This document shows positions 6,238-13,706 of a DNA stretch of 13,706 nt, one piece after another; position 1 is the first letter of the stretch; the number at the start of each line of letters is the position of its first letter. The notes beneath the pieces are model-generated. The model was not told the DNA's origin. It saw only the letters and a program-made list of their open reading frames with translations, and searched no databases. A program made the position numbers and the translations under genes. Location of the stretch: positions 1-13,706 of the forward strand of contig NZ_CAJUCP010000093.1 of the NCBI RefSeq assembly GCF_910585425.1. Reading direction: 5' to 3'. Origin of the DNA: an uncultured Acetatifactor sp. GTDB lineage: Bacteria > Bacillota > Clostridia > Lachnospirales > Lachnospiraceae.

Positions 6238-6315
6238 CTATTCTCCTGAATCGAAACCAGTTTTCCCAACCCGGCTCCAATCCTGTAATACAAAGCTTAG
6301 ATTTTCTTTTCGCTT

Positions 6316-7191
6316 TTAGCAGTTCCCGCAGCCGCCGTGGTGGGTGTCCCCCTCCTGGAGCTGCAGCATGGCCCTGCCCTCCTCTGTCTTGTAGAGGGTC
6401 TGGCGTCTCATGGCCTCATCGAAGTTCACTGCATGCCCGTCGAACTCCGGTCCGTCCACGCAGGCGAACTTCACTTTTCCGTCTACGGTCACACGGCAGG
6501 CCCCACACATCCCCGTGCCGTCCACCATGATGGGATTCAGGCTGACCACGGTAGGGATATTCAGCTCTTTCGTCAGCAGGCAGACGAACTTCATCATGAT
6601 CATGGGGCCGATGGCGATGCACACATCGTACTCCTTCCCCTCTGCCACCAGGTCTTTGATGGTCTGGGTCACCATGCCGCTGCGGCCATAGGAGCCGTCG
6701 TCCGTGGTTATGTAGAGGTTCCCCGCCACGGCCTCCATCTCCTTCTCCAGAATCAGCAGATCCCTGGTCTTGCTGCCCACGATGACATCCGCGGCCACGC
6801 CCCGCTCGTGGAGCCATTTCACCTGAGGGTACACCGGTGCGGCGCCCACGCCTCCGGCCACGAAGAGGATCCTTTTCTTCTTCAGCTCCTCCGGCGTCTC
6901 CTTCACCAGTTCGGAGGGACATCCCAGCGGGCCCACAAAATCATGGAAGGAGTCGCCTTCCTCCAGGCTGACCATCCGATGGGTCTCAGCGCCTACGCTC
7001 TGGAACACGATGGTGACGGTCCCCTTCTCCCTGTCATAGTCACAGATGGTCAGCGGAATCCTCTCTCCCTCCGCATCCATACGCACGATGACGAACTGTC
7101 CGGGCTGGCATGACTTGGCCACCCGCTTCGCCTCCACATCCATGAGATAAATGTTCGTGGTAAGCTCCTGTTTCTTTACAATCCTGTACAT
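6316..7191 (-). CDS. nfnA: NfnA-type ferredoxin-NADP+ reductase subunit (sulfide/dihydroorotate dehydrogenase-like FAD/NAD-binding protein)
   Basis: The 291-residue protein has the ferredoxin-reductase fold: FAD-binding RIPLT (44-48), NAD-binding VAGGVGAAP (111-119), and a C-terminal [2Fe-2S] site with Cys229, Cys232 and Cys244 in GMCGACRVTVDGKVKFAC. Asp224, just before it, is the candidate fourth ligand seen in this family. NfnA binds NADH and the electron-transferring FAD, and partners NfnB. The extra C-terminal GGCGNC (residues 286-291) adds two cysteines. The start was taken at ATG 7191, with GGAGAGG six bases upstream; the longer frame begins at a GTG. The upstream zinc-ribbon/TPR gene ends 34 bp before, so co-transcription is likely. 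Confidence 0.92.
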   Translation of the reverse strand: MYRIVKKQELTTNIYLMDVEAKRVAKSCQPGQFVIVRMDAEGERIPLTICDYDREKGTVTIVFQSVGAETHRMVSLEEGDSFHDFVGPLGCPSELVKETPEELKKKRILFVAGGVGAAPVYPQVKWLHERGVAADVIVGSKTRDLLILEKEMEAVAGNLYITTDDGSYGRSGMVTQTIKDLVAEGKEYDVCIAIGPMIMMKFVCLLTKELNIPTVVSLNPIMVDGTGMCGACRVTVDGKVKFACVDGPEFDGHAVNFDEAMRRQTLYKTEEGRAMLQLQEGDTHHGGCGNC

Positions 7192-7225
7192 AATCCACCT
7201 CTCCGTCCCTTTCACCGGGATCTTT

Positions 7226-8701
7226 CTATTGTTCACTTATTTCCAATCCCACCAGGTCCAGCCGTCCCCAGTCGTCCCTCTGGAGCTTGAAGCGCTCCCC
7301 GGAATAAACGTTTACGGCAAAATTGTTGCCTGTCCTGGTGACATTGCCGTCGGCTGTCCGGTAGCACTCGGCTATCACATAGAAATCGCTGACCTTGTTG
7401 ATGTTCGCCGCATACAGATATAAATACTGGTAGGAATCCCCGCTATCGTCAAAATGGCCGTCAAAGTCGGTGATTTTGCCGATTATGTAACAATACTCCA
7501 CCACCGATGTCACCGCCTGGGCAGGCGTGAGATCCGTATTCAGGATGAGCTGATAGTCCCGCTGGGCAACCGTGCCCGTCACCCCGTCCACGATCCGCGC
7601 GAACTTAAAGGTGGATTTGCCCAGGGGCATGGGGATGGGCCCCGTATAGACCGCAGAAGAATACGTAGGGTCGCTGCCGTCCATAGTATAATAGACATCC
7701 TCGTCCCCGTCCAGGACTTCAATCATCATGGGCGCCGAATACTCTCCGCTGAGTGCGCTGATCTCCGGCGCGAAAATCTCGTTATACTCGATATGATATT
7801 CCTTTGTGACCACATCGCTGACGATTCCATTGTCGTTCACGAAGCAGGCCTTGACTATGTGGTTCCCATTCTCCAGTATGATGGGCGCGGTATACTGGGT
7901 GCTCTCCTCCGTGGGCTCGCTCCCGTCTATGGTATAGTAGATCCTGCCGGAGCCGGAAGCAGTCAGCTTCAGCGGCTGGATGCTGGTATAATATCCCTCG
8001 TTTATGCTGAATTCCGGCACGTCCACGATATAATTGGGATAGGCGGCAATCAGATTCTCATTGCCGCTTGCCAGCAGCAGCGCATTGATGGTCTGATAAT
8101 CTTCTCTCTCCCGATAAATAGATATCAGTTTCCCGTATGCCCCCTCCAACTGCTCCGCCGTGGCATTCTTATTGTTGATAATCTCCCGGAGGAGGTACTC
8201 GTACTCCACCTTATTGTTTTTCAGCAGATAGATATCCGCCAGTTCGAACAGCAGCTCCACATTGGCGCTGTCCAGCTCCACAGCCCGGTTATAGCAGGTG
8301 ATGGCCTCGTCGTACTTCCCCAGCTCCAGATACTGCTTCGCCCTGTTCAGTTGATACTCCTCGGAATAGGAGCTGTAGGTATACCATGCAGCGCCTCCCG
8401 CGGCCAGGAAGAGGAGGAACACCAGCGCCAGCAGCACCTTGGGCCAGATCTTCTTCCTCCGCACAGGCTCCTCCTGCCAGTCCTCCTCATCCTCCGGCTC
8501 CTCAAAGTCTTCAAAATCCTCAAACCCGTTCGGCTCTTCCTCTGCCTCATCCTCCATGTCCCCGTGAAGCTCTTCGAGGATGTCCTGGATGGTCTGCTCC
8601 AGCTCAGGTTCAAAATCGGGCACGATGTGGATGTCCTCGCCACAATGCTCGCAGTATAGCTTCCCCTCGGCCATTTCCTCTCCACAATTGGGACATTTCA
8701 T
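7226..8701 (-). CDS. Zinc-ribbon, transmembrane, TPR and chitobiase C-terminal-like repeat protein
   Basis: The 491-residue protein is a mosaic. Residues 1-21 form a zinc ribbon (Cys3, 6, 17, 20). Residues 30-80 are very acidic (EDFEDFEEPEDEED). A basic RRKK precedes one membrane helix at about 87-107. TPR-like helices follow at about 115-215 (YLELGKYDEAITCYNRAVELD). Two repeats of the chitobiase/beta-hexosaminidase C-terminal type lie at about 235-305 and 313-385, each with YYTxDGSxPT, seen in bacterial surface proteins. The final 100 residues are beta-rich. Topology implies the zinc ribbon is inside and the TPR and repeats are outside the membrane. No function is known to me. It follows fhs by 17 bp, with GAGGT ten bases before the ATG. 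Confidence 0.88.
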   Translation of the reverse strand: MKCPNCGEEMAEGKLYCEHCGEDIHIVPDFEPELEQTIQDILEELHGDMEDEAEEEPNGFEDFEDFEEPEDEEDWQEEPVRRKKIWPKVLLALVFLLFLAAGGAAWYTYSSYSEEYQLNRAKQYLELGKYDEAITCYNRAVELDSANVELLFELADIYLLKNNKVEYEYLLREIINNKNATAEQLEGAYGKLISIYREREDYQTINALLLASGNENLIAAYPNYIVDVPEFSINEGYYTSIQPLKLTASGSGRIYYTIDGSEPTEESTQYTAPIILENGNHIVKACFVNDNGIVSDVVTKEYHIEYNEIFAPEISALSGEYSAPMMIEVLDGDEDVYYTMDGSDPTYSSAVYTGPIPMPLGKSTFKFARIVDGVTGTVAQRDYQLILNTDLTPAQAVTSVVEYCYIIGKITDFDGHFDDSGDSYQYLYLYAANINKVSDFYVIAECYRTADGNVTRTGNNFAVNVYSGERFKLQRDDWGRLDLVGLEISEQ

Positions 8702-8718
8702 ATCTTTCTTACCTCGAT

Positions 8719-10389
8719 TCAGAACAGACCGGTAATCACGCCGTCATCATTGACATCAATCCCAAAGGCGGAAGGTTTTTTCGACAATCCGGGCATGGTC
8801 ATCACATCCCCAGTCAGCGCCACCACGAACCCTGCTCCGGCGGACACATACACTTCCCTGACCGTCATCTCGAAATCCCTGGGACGCCCCAGGCGCTTCG
8901 GATCGTCCGAGAGGGAATACTGGTTCTTCGCCATGCACACAGGCAGCTTTCCGAATCCCAGCTCCGTCAGTATGCGCAGCTGCCGTTTCGCCGCCGCGGA
9001 AAAGCTGACGCTGCCCGCGCCGTAGATTTCCCGGGACACAGTCCGTATCTTGTCCTCCAGGGACAGGTCGTCCCCATACAGCGGGCGGAAAGCGCTTTTC
9101 TTTGTCTCCAATGTCTCCAGCACCTTCTCTGCCAGTTCCACACCGCCCTCTCCGCCCTGGGCCCACACCTGGGACAGGGCGAACTCACATTGCCGCTCCT
9201 CGCAGAAGTTCCTGACGAAATCGATTTCCGCCTGCGTATCGGTCACAAAGGAATTCAGCGTCACCACCACAGGCACGCCGTATTTATGCAGATTTTCGAT
9301 GTGCTTCTCCAGGTTCTCGATGCCCCTGCCCAGCGCATCCAGGTCCTCCTGGCCCAAATCCTCTTTCTTCCTACCGCCATTATACTTCAAAGCGCGGACA
9401 GTTGCAACAAGCACTACGGCATCCGGCTTCAAATCCGCGATCCGGCATTTGATGTCGAAGAATTTCTCCGCGCCCAGATCCGCGCCGAAGCCCGCCTCCG
9501 TGATGCAGTAGTCCGCCATTTTCAGGGCCGCTCTGGTGGCCCTCACGGAATTGCACCCGTGGGCGATATTGGCGAAGGGCCCTCCGTGCACCAGCACCGG
9601 CGTATGCTCCAGGGTCTGGATCAGATTGGGCTTCATGGCATCCCGCAGCAGCGCCGCCATGGCTCCCACTGCCTGCAGGTCTCCGGCCGTCACCGGCTTC
9701 CCGTCATAGTTGTACGCCACGATGATCCTGGACAGCTTCTCCTTCAGATCCTTCATATCCTCGGCCAGGCACAGGATCGCCATGATTTCGCTGGCCACAG
9801 TGATGACAAAGTGGTCTTCTCTCACGAATCCGTCCGCCTTGCTGCCGAGTCCCACCACGATATTGCGCAGCACCCTGTCGTTCATATCCATACAGCGTTT
9901 CCAGACGATCTGCCTGCTGTCGATTCCAAGCTCATTCCCCTGCTGGATATGGTTGTCCAAAAGCGCCGCCAGCAGGTTGTTGGCGGAAGTGATGGCATGG
10001 AAATCCCCCGTAAAGTGGAGATTCAGCTCCTCCATGGGGACGACCTGGGCGTATCCTCCTCCCGCGGCGCCGCCCTTGATGCCAAAGCAGGGCCCCAGGG
10101 AGGGCTCCCGCAGCGCCACCACCGCCTTTTTCCCAAGCTTTCCGAAAGCCTGGCCCAGGCCTACGCTGGTGGTGGTCTTGCCCTCTCCCGCCGGAGTGGG
10201 GTTGATGGCGGTCACCAGGATCAGCTTTCCGTCCGGCCTCTGCTTCAGGCTGTCCAGATACTCTTCCGAGAGCTTTGCCTTGTACTTGCCGTAGAGCTCC
10301 AGGTCATCCTCCCGGATTCCCAGCGTCTCCGCCACCTTGCCAATGGGCTCCATTACCGCTTCCTGCGCAATCTGCAAATCTGTCTTCAT
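8719..10389 (-). CDS. fhs: Formate-tetrahydrofolate ligase
   Basis: The 556-residue enzyme, the normal family length, joins formate to tetrahydrofolate using ATP to give 10-formyltetrahydrofolate. It feeds one-carbon metabolism and, in acetogens, the methyl branch of the Wood-Ljungdahl pathway. The ATP-binding PTPAGEGKTTT is at 65-75. Other hallmarks are REPSLGPCFGIKGGAAGGG, the FTGDFHAITSANNLL stretch and TEAGFGADLGAEKF. The start at ATG 10389 (MKTDLQIAQEAVMEPI) has GGGAGAG six bases upstream; a longer upstream frame has no good site. It lies 130 bp after ftsK and 17 bp before a zinc-ribbon/TPR gene. Confidence 0.97.
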   Translation of the reverse strand: MKTDLQIAQEAVMEPIGKVAETLGIREDDLELYGKYKAKLSEEYLDSLKQRPDGKLILVTAINPTPAGEGKTTTSVGLGQAFGKLGKKAVVALREPSLGPCFGIKGGAAGGGYAQVVPMEELNLHFTGDFHAITSANNLLAALLDNHIQQGNELGIDSRQIVWKRCMDMNDRVLRNIVVGLGSKADGFVREDHFVITVASEIMAILCLAEDMKDLKEKLSRIIVAYNYDGKPVTAGDLQAVGAMAALLRDAMKPNLIQTLEHTPVLVHGGPFANIAHGCNSVRATRAALKMADYCITEAGFGADLGAEKFFDIKCRIADLKPDAVVLVATVRALKYNGGRKKEDLGQEDLDALGRGIENLEKHIENLHKYGVPVVVTLNSFVTDTQAEIDFVRNFCEERQCEFALSQVWAQGGEGGVELAEKVLETLETKKSAFRPLYGDDLSLEDKIRTVSREIYGAGSVSFSAAAKRQLRILTELGFGKLPVCMAKNQYSLSDDPKRLGRPRDFEMTVREVYVSAGAGFVVALTGDVMTMPGLSKKPSAFGIDVNDDGVITGLF

Positions 10390-10440
10390 GCTTCTCTCCC
10401 TTTTCTGCTTCCTATTCCTGATATGTATCAGCCCTTTCAG

Positions 10441-10520
10441 CTGCACGCCAGTCCTTCGGCTATATGCCAGTCCTTCCGGCTATATGCCAGCCCCTCCGGC
10501 TATATGCCAGCCCTTCCGGC
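10441..10520. repeat. Four 20-bp tandem repeats between ftsK and fhs
   Basis: On the plus strand, three nearly identical units of TATATGCCAGYCCYTCCGGC occupy 10461-10520; a diverged first unit occupies 10441-10460. The last unit ends inside the ftsK stop codon. In most units AGCC and GGCT can pair in a small hairpin around the unit centre. Copies differ by only one to three bases, suggesting recent expansion. Confidence 0.8.
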
Positions 10521-13500
10521 TATGCTATCTCCTCCAGCATCTGGTCGAACTGCTCGGGGCTCATCAGTATCTTCCTGGGTTTCGTGCCTTCCTCTTCTCC
10601 CACCACGCCGTACTGGCACAGTTGGTCCATGATCCTGGCCGCTCTGTTGAAGCCGATCTGAAGCGCCCTCTGGAGCATGCCGATGGATGCCTTGTCCTTG
10701 TCTATGATCAGACGCCCTGCCCGCTCGAACAGCTCGTCCACATCGCTGCCGCCGGAGGCCCTGCCGTCTCCCGAGGAGCTTCCCATATTGGCGATTCTCT
10801 CCTCGATGTCCTCCTCATAGGTATTGCCCAGCGTCTGGTTCTTCCAGAAATCAACCACATCCGAGACCTCCTGGTCGGACACGAAAGCGCCCTGTACCCG
10901 GGCCGGCTTTGCGTAGCCCTGGGGGTAGAACAGCATGTCGCCCTTCCCCAGCAGCTTCTCGGCGCCCACCATGTCCAGGATGGTCCGGGAATCCACGCCG
11001 CTGGACACGGAAAAGGCCGCCCGGCTGGGCATGTTCGCCTTAATCAGGCCCGTGATGACGTCCACGCTGGGACGCTGTGTTGCGATGATCAGGTGGATGC
11101 CGCAGGCCCTGGCCAACTGGGCCAGGCGGCAGATGGACTCCTCCACCTCCCCGGGGCACACCATCATCAAATCCGCCAGCTCGTCCACGATGATGACGAT
11201 CTGGGGCAGTACGGCGGGAGCGCCCACGTCTCCCTTATCCCGCATGGCTTCCACCTTTTTGTTGTATCCTTTCAGATCACGCACATTGTATTCCGCGAAC
11301 TTCCGGTATCTGTCCTCCATCTCCGCCACGCCCCATTTCAGAGCGGCCGACGCTTTCTTCGGATCCGTCACCACGGGAACCAGCAGATGGGGGATGCCAT
11401 TGTAGATGCTCAGCTCCACCACCTTGGGATCCACCATGATCAGCTTCACCTCGTCGGGCTTGGCCTTGTAGAGGATGCTGATGATCAGGGTATTGATGCA
11501 CACGGACTTACCGGAGCCGGTGGCGCCCGCAATCAGCATGTGGGGCATCCTGGCAATGTCGGACACCACTGTCTGCCCTCCGATGTCCTTGCCTACGGCA
11601 AAGGCGATTTTGGAGGGGAACTCCCTGAATTCTTTGCTTTCCAGGAGATCGCGCAGGGCTACCGCCATGGTCTCCTTGTTGGGCACCTCGATGCCGATGG
11701 CCGCCTTTCCGGGGATAGGGGCTTCGATCCTGATGTCCGTGGCCGCCAGATGCATCTTGATATCATCCGACAGGCCTACGATTTTGGACACCTTCACCCC
11801 CTGCTCCGGCTGCAGCTCGTAGCGGGTCACGCTGGGGCCCTGGCTGATATCCGTGATAGTCACCTTGACCCCAAAGGTGCCAAGGGTCTGCTGCAAGCGC
11901 ATGGCAGTCTCCCGCAGCTCCCTGGCGGAATCCCCTGTGGCCTCCTTGCCCTTTAGCAACAGGGAAAGGGGCGGGAGCATGTATTTCTTCGGCGCCGGCC
12001 TTGCTGCCCCGGGGCCGCTCTGCTGCCCGGCCGCCTGGCTGCCCTGACCGTTTCCGGCAGCGGAGGGCAGAACCAGCCTGGCAGCGGAGGGCTGATGGGA
12101 CGCGGCTGGCTCCGGGACGTTCTGTCCGGAATCGCGCTGCTCCGGCTTCGTATCTGTCGGCTCTGTCCCCATCGACGCTGCGCCCGCCAGATCCGTGGAC
12201 ATCTCTCCGTTCCCGCTGCGGGAATCTGACATATACGCCGATTCCTGGCCAAACACGGATTCCCCGGGATGCGTTTCTTCCGAAGATCGCACTTCTCCCA
12301 TGGAATGCACTTCTTCCATGGATTGCACCTCTTCCATGGGCTGTACTTCTTCCGCGGAATGCACCTCTTCCATGGGCTGCACCTCTCTCATGGAATGCCT
12401 CTCTTCCATAGAATGCCTCTCTTCTATGGAATGCACCTCTTCCATGGATTGCATCCTTTCCACGGGATACCTTTCCCCTGCGGAATCCTCCTTTTCAATA
12501 GAAGAAACACTTTCCTCCGGCTCCTGGTTCACCGTCACCTGATGGATGCCGCGGATCGGAATCTTCTCAAAGTCGAATTCCGGTTCCGGCTCCGCCTCCG
12601 CCGTCTCTATAGGCTCTGCCTTATAAGTCTCCTGCACAGGCGTTTCCGCCCCGGCCTCTTCCTCCGAAAGGATGATTTCATGGATGTCGTCCCGGCGCGA
12701 AGCGTGCTCCTCCGGCTTGGGCAGCGCCGTGTCCAGCATGACGCCCGACACCTTCCGCTCCATCCGCAGGATTCTTTCGTTCTCCTTCTCCTCCGCTTTC
12801 AGCCTGCGCGCTTCCACCTTTCTGGCCTTGCGCCGGTCCTGCTCCTGTCTGCGGATCCTGCTCTCCTCCCTGCGCCGCTGGGCGTTTTCCTCCTGCTCCT
12901 GCCTTCGCAGCTCGGCATTCTCCTCCTGCTCCTGCCTGCGCAGTTGGGCCTGCTCCCTCCGCCTGGCGGCGTCCTCTCTGGACAGCTCCCGCACCCGGCT
13001 GCCGCCCTTCTTTACGCTGGCCAGCAGCGATTTCTCCGTCAGCAGTATCAGGCTTACCACACTGCAGAGCACCACCACCAGCACCGTGCCGATCGTCTCC
13101 AGATAATGCTGCAGCAGGAAGCTGATGCTCCCGGCCAGGATGCCGCCTCCCGCTTTCTGCTCCCTGCAGCTCTCGTACAGCAGCTTGATGTCATACTTCT
13201 CCAGGGCGCCCGCATGTCCCGCCGCCAGATCGCAGACGATTCCCGCCACCACGAAGAGCACGACCCCTGCCGCCAGCTTCCGGGCAGCGTTGGCGTTCCC
13301 CTCATTGGCGAAATAGAACGCCACAGCCAGGAACAGCAGCACCGGCACCGCATACGCAGCCAGCCCGAACATGCCGAACAGGACGCCGCTGACCGCGTCT
13401 CCTATGGGCCCGATGATGCCGAAATTGCAGCAGAACAGAAACACCATGGCGGCGAACAGGACTATCAGCCCTATCTCATGGAACAGGGCGCTGTCCTGGG

Positions 13501-13603
13501 CCACCTGGGCCTTGGTCTTTTTCCGCTGGGTGGAAGTCTTTTTTCTGCTCTGGGTAGTCCTTTTATTTGAAGATGCTGTTTTTCTTCCATTGGAAGCCGC
13601 CAT
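10520..13603 (-). CDS. ftsK: FtsK/SpoIIIE-family DNA translocase
   Basis: The 1027-residue protein is a membrane-anchored hexameric ATPase that pumps DNA at division septa or during sporulation. A basic N-terminus (1-35) leads into four or five membrane helices (about 43-190). A charged linker (about 195-590) contains two tandem copies of an 11-residue unit (221-242) and eleven six-residue repeats (383-448). The motor has Walker A GATGSGKS at 693-700 and Walker B IVIIVDE with Asp807 and Glu808. A C-terminal winged-helix gamma domain (about 953-1020) normally reads KOPS/SRS-type guide sequences. SD GAGG lies nine bases before the ATG. Whether it is FtsK or SpoIIIE in this host cannot be told from sequence alone. 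fhs follows 130 bp downstream. Confidence 0.97.
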   Translation of the reverse strand: MAASNGRKTASSNKRTTQSRKKTSTQRKKTKAQVAQDSALFHEIGLIVLFAAMVFLFCCNFGIIGPIGDAVSGVLFGMFGLAAYAVPVLLFLAVAFYFANEGNANAARKLAAGVVLFVVAGIVCDLAAGHAGALEKYDIKLLYESCREQKAGGGILAGSISFLLQHYLETIGTVLVVVLCSVVSLILLTEKSLLASVKKGGSRVRELSREDAARRREQAQLRRQEQEENAELRRQEQEENAQRRREESRIRRQEQDRRKARKVEARRLKAEEKENERILRMERKVSGVMLDTALPKPEEHASRRDDIHEIILSEEEAGAETPVQETYKAEPIETAEAEPEPEFDFEKIPIRGIHQVTVNQEPEESVSSIEKEDSAGERYPVERMQSMEEVHSIEERHSMEERHSMREVQPMEEVHSAEEVQPMEEVQSMEEVHSMGEVRSSEETHPGESVFGQESAYMSDSRSGNGEMSTDLAGAASMGTEPTDTKPEQRDSGQNVPEPAASHQPSAARLVLPSAAGNGQGSQAAGQQSGPGAARPAPKKYMLPPLSLLLKGKEATGDSARELRETAMRLQQTLGTFGVKVTITDISQGPSVTRYELQPEQGVKVSKIVGLSDDIKMHLAATDIRIEAPIPGKAAIGIEVPNKETMAVALRDLLESKEFREFPSKIAFAVGKDIGGQTVVSDIARMPHMLIAGATGSGKSVCINTLIISILYKAKPDEVKLIMVDPKVVELSIYNGIPHLLVPVVTDPKKASAALKWGVAEMEDRYRKFAEYNVRDLKGYNKKVEAMRDKGDVGAPAVLPQIVIIVDELADLMMVCPGEVEESICRLAQLARACGIHLIIATQRPSVDVITGLIKANMPSRAAFSVSSGVDSRTILDMVGAEKLLGKGDMLFYPQGYAKPARVQGAFVSDQEVSDVVDFWKNQTLGNTYEEDIEERIANMGSSSGDGRASGGSDVDELFERAGRLIIDKDKASIGMLQRALQIGFNRAARIMDQLCQYGVVGEEEGTKPRKILMSPEQFDQMLEEIA
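12260..12457 (-). repeat. 18-bp tandem repeat coding eleven hexapeptides in FtsK linker
   Basis: Eleven in-frame 18-base units encode hexapeptides of the form (E/R)(V/R/M)(H/Q)(S/P)(M/I/A)E, for example EVHSIE, ERHSME, EVQPME. The region is residues 383-448 of the translocase. The upstream SVSSIE...ERYPVE stretch looks like an older, decayed continuation. It is low-complexity and acidic, consistent with a flexible linker. Confidence 0.85.
12878..12943 (-). repeat. 33-bp direct repeat coding LRRQEQEENA(E/Q) twice
   Basis: Two adjacent 33-base units encode the same eleven residues except the last. A degenerate third (RRREESRIRRQEQ) follows. The stretch is highly charged and probably helical, just after the membrane helices of the translocase. 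Confidence 0.75.
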
Positions 13604-13706
13604 CTATATCAACCTCGCTTGTCTTTATTCCTGTGGGCAATGAGCTAAGCGGCCGTGCTTGCACGGCCAGTTGGCGAATGCCGCGAGGGTCAAATACCAA
13701 AGTGTC
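13604..13706 (-). other. Upstream region of ftsK with a strong nested hairpin
   Basis: GGCCGTGC (13651-13658) pairs exactly with GCACGGCC (13661-13668). It is extended by GCTAA/TTGGC (one wobble on the plus strand) and by an outer GGCA/TGCC (13636-13639 and 13679-13682). The wobble pairing favours the plus-strand RNA, opposite to ftsK. No gene is visible in this 103-bp stretch, and its right end is cut. It could be a dispersed palindromic element or a terminator for a gene to the right. Confidence 0.55.

Noticed and set aside
10441..10520. CRISPR array
   Set aside because: The 20-bp units are directly adjacent with no spacers and no cas genes are present.
8386..10632. 748-codon plus-strand open frame antisense to fhs
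   Set aside because: It overlaps fhs and the ends of two other minus-strand genes, has no recognisable domains, and its residue mix (His, Arg, Leu, Pro-rich) is that of an antisense shadow in GC-rich DNA.
10337..11956. 539-codon plus-strand open frame antisense to ftsK
   Set aside because: A shadow of the conserved FtsK motor domain; no ribosome site and no domain match.
12260..12457. CRISPR array
   Set aside because: The 18-bp units are contiguous, in frame with FtsK and lack unique spacers.
12269..13570. 433-codon plus-strand open frame with repeated FHGMHFFHGLH
   Set aside because: The repeats are the antisense reading of the hexapeptide array in ftsK, not an independent protein.

Overview
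The window looks like chromosomal DNA of a gut-type Firmicute in the Lachnospiraceae (Clostridium cluster XIVa). This is an inference from three things: GC-rich genes with strong AGGAGG-type ribosome sites, zinc-ribbon membrane proteins of a kind common in that family, and the pairing of formate-tetrahydrofolate ligase with an NfnAB-type transhydrogenase. No species can be named from the sequence alone. Every gene I can support lies on the minus strand, so transcription runs from right to left. The long plus-strand open frames are shadows of these genes.

Right to left: a leader with a strong hairpin (13604-13706); ftsK, a DNA translocase whose linker carries eleven six-residue repeats; a 130-bp gap with four 20-bp tandem repeats that begin at the ftsK stop codon; fhs (formate-tetrahydrofolate ligase); a zinc-ribbon/transmembrane/TPR/chitobiase-C-like protein 17 bp after fhs; then nfnA, a TIGR04076-like small protein, nfnB and a Dabb-domain protein. 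NfnA and NfnB together would be an electron-bifurcating NADH/ferredoxin:NADP+ oxidoreductase. With fhs, this stretch suggests one-carbon and redox metabolism.

A 277-bp gap follows, holding a 15-bp perfect inverted repeat and other hairpins. After it come a second zinc-ribbon protein with two membrane segments, another structured 246-bp gap, a lipoprotein with a DUF4352-like tail, and rlmH (23S rRNA pseudouridine-1915 methyltransferase, probably starting at TTG).

Left of about position 1290 the base composition drops sharply to AT-rich. This part holds a HAD-family hydrolase, a 250-bp region with a 41-codon small ORF (329-454), a second copy of its C-terminal motif (111-188), and the first 15 codons of another gene running off the left edge.

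The most unusual signal is in that AT-rich leftmost region. Two separate short frames both end in CCQNKLVIL, and the five nucleotide differences across those nine codons are all synonymous. This looks like selection on a peptide and is worth a search.
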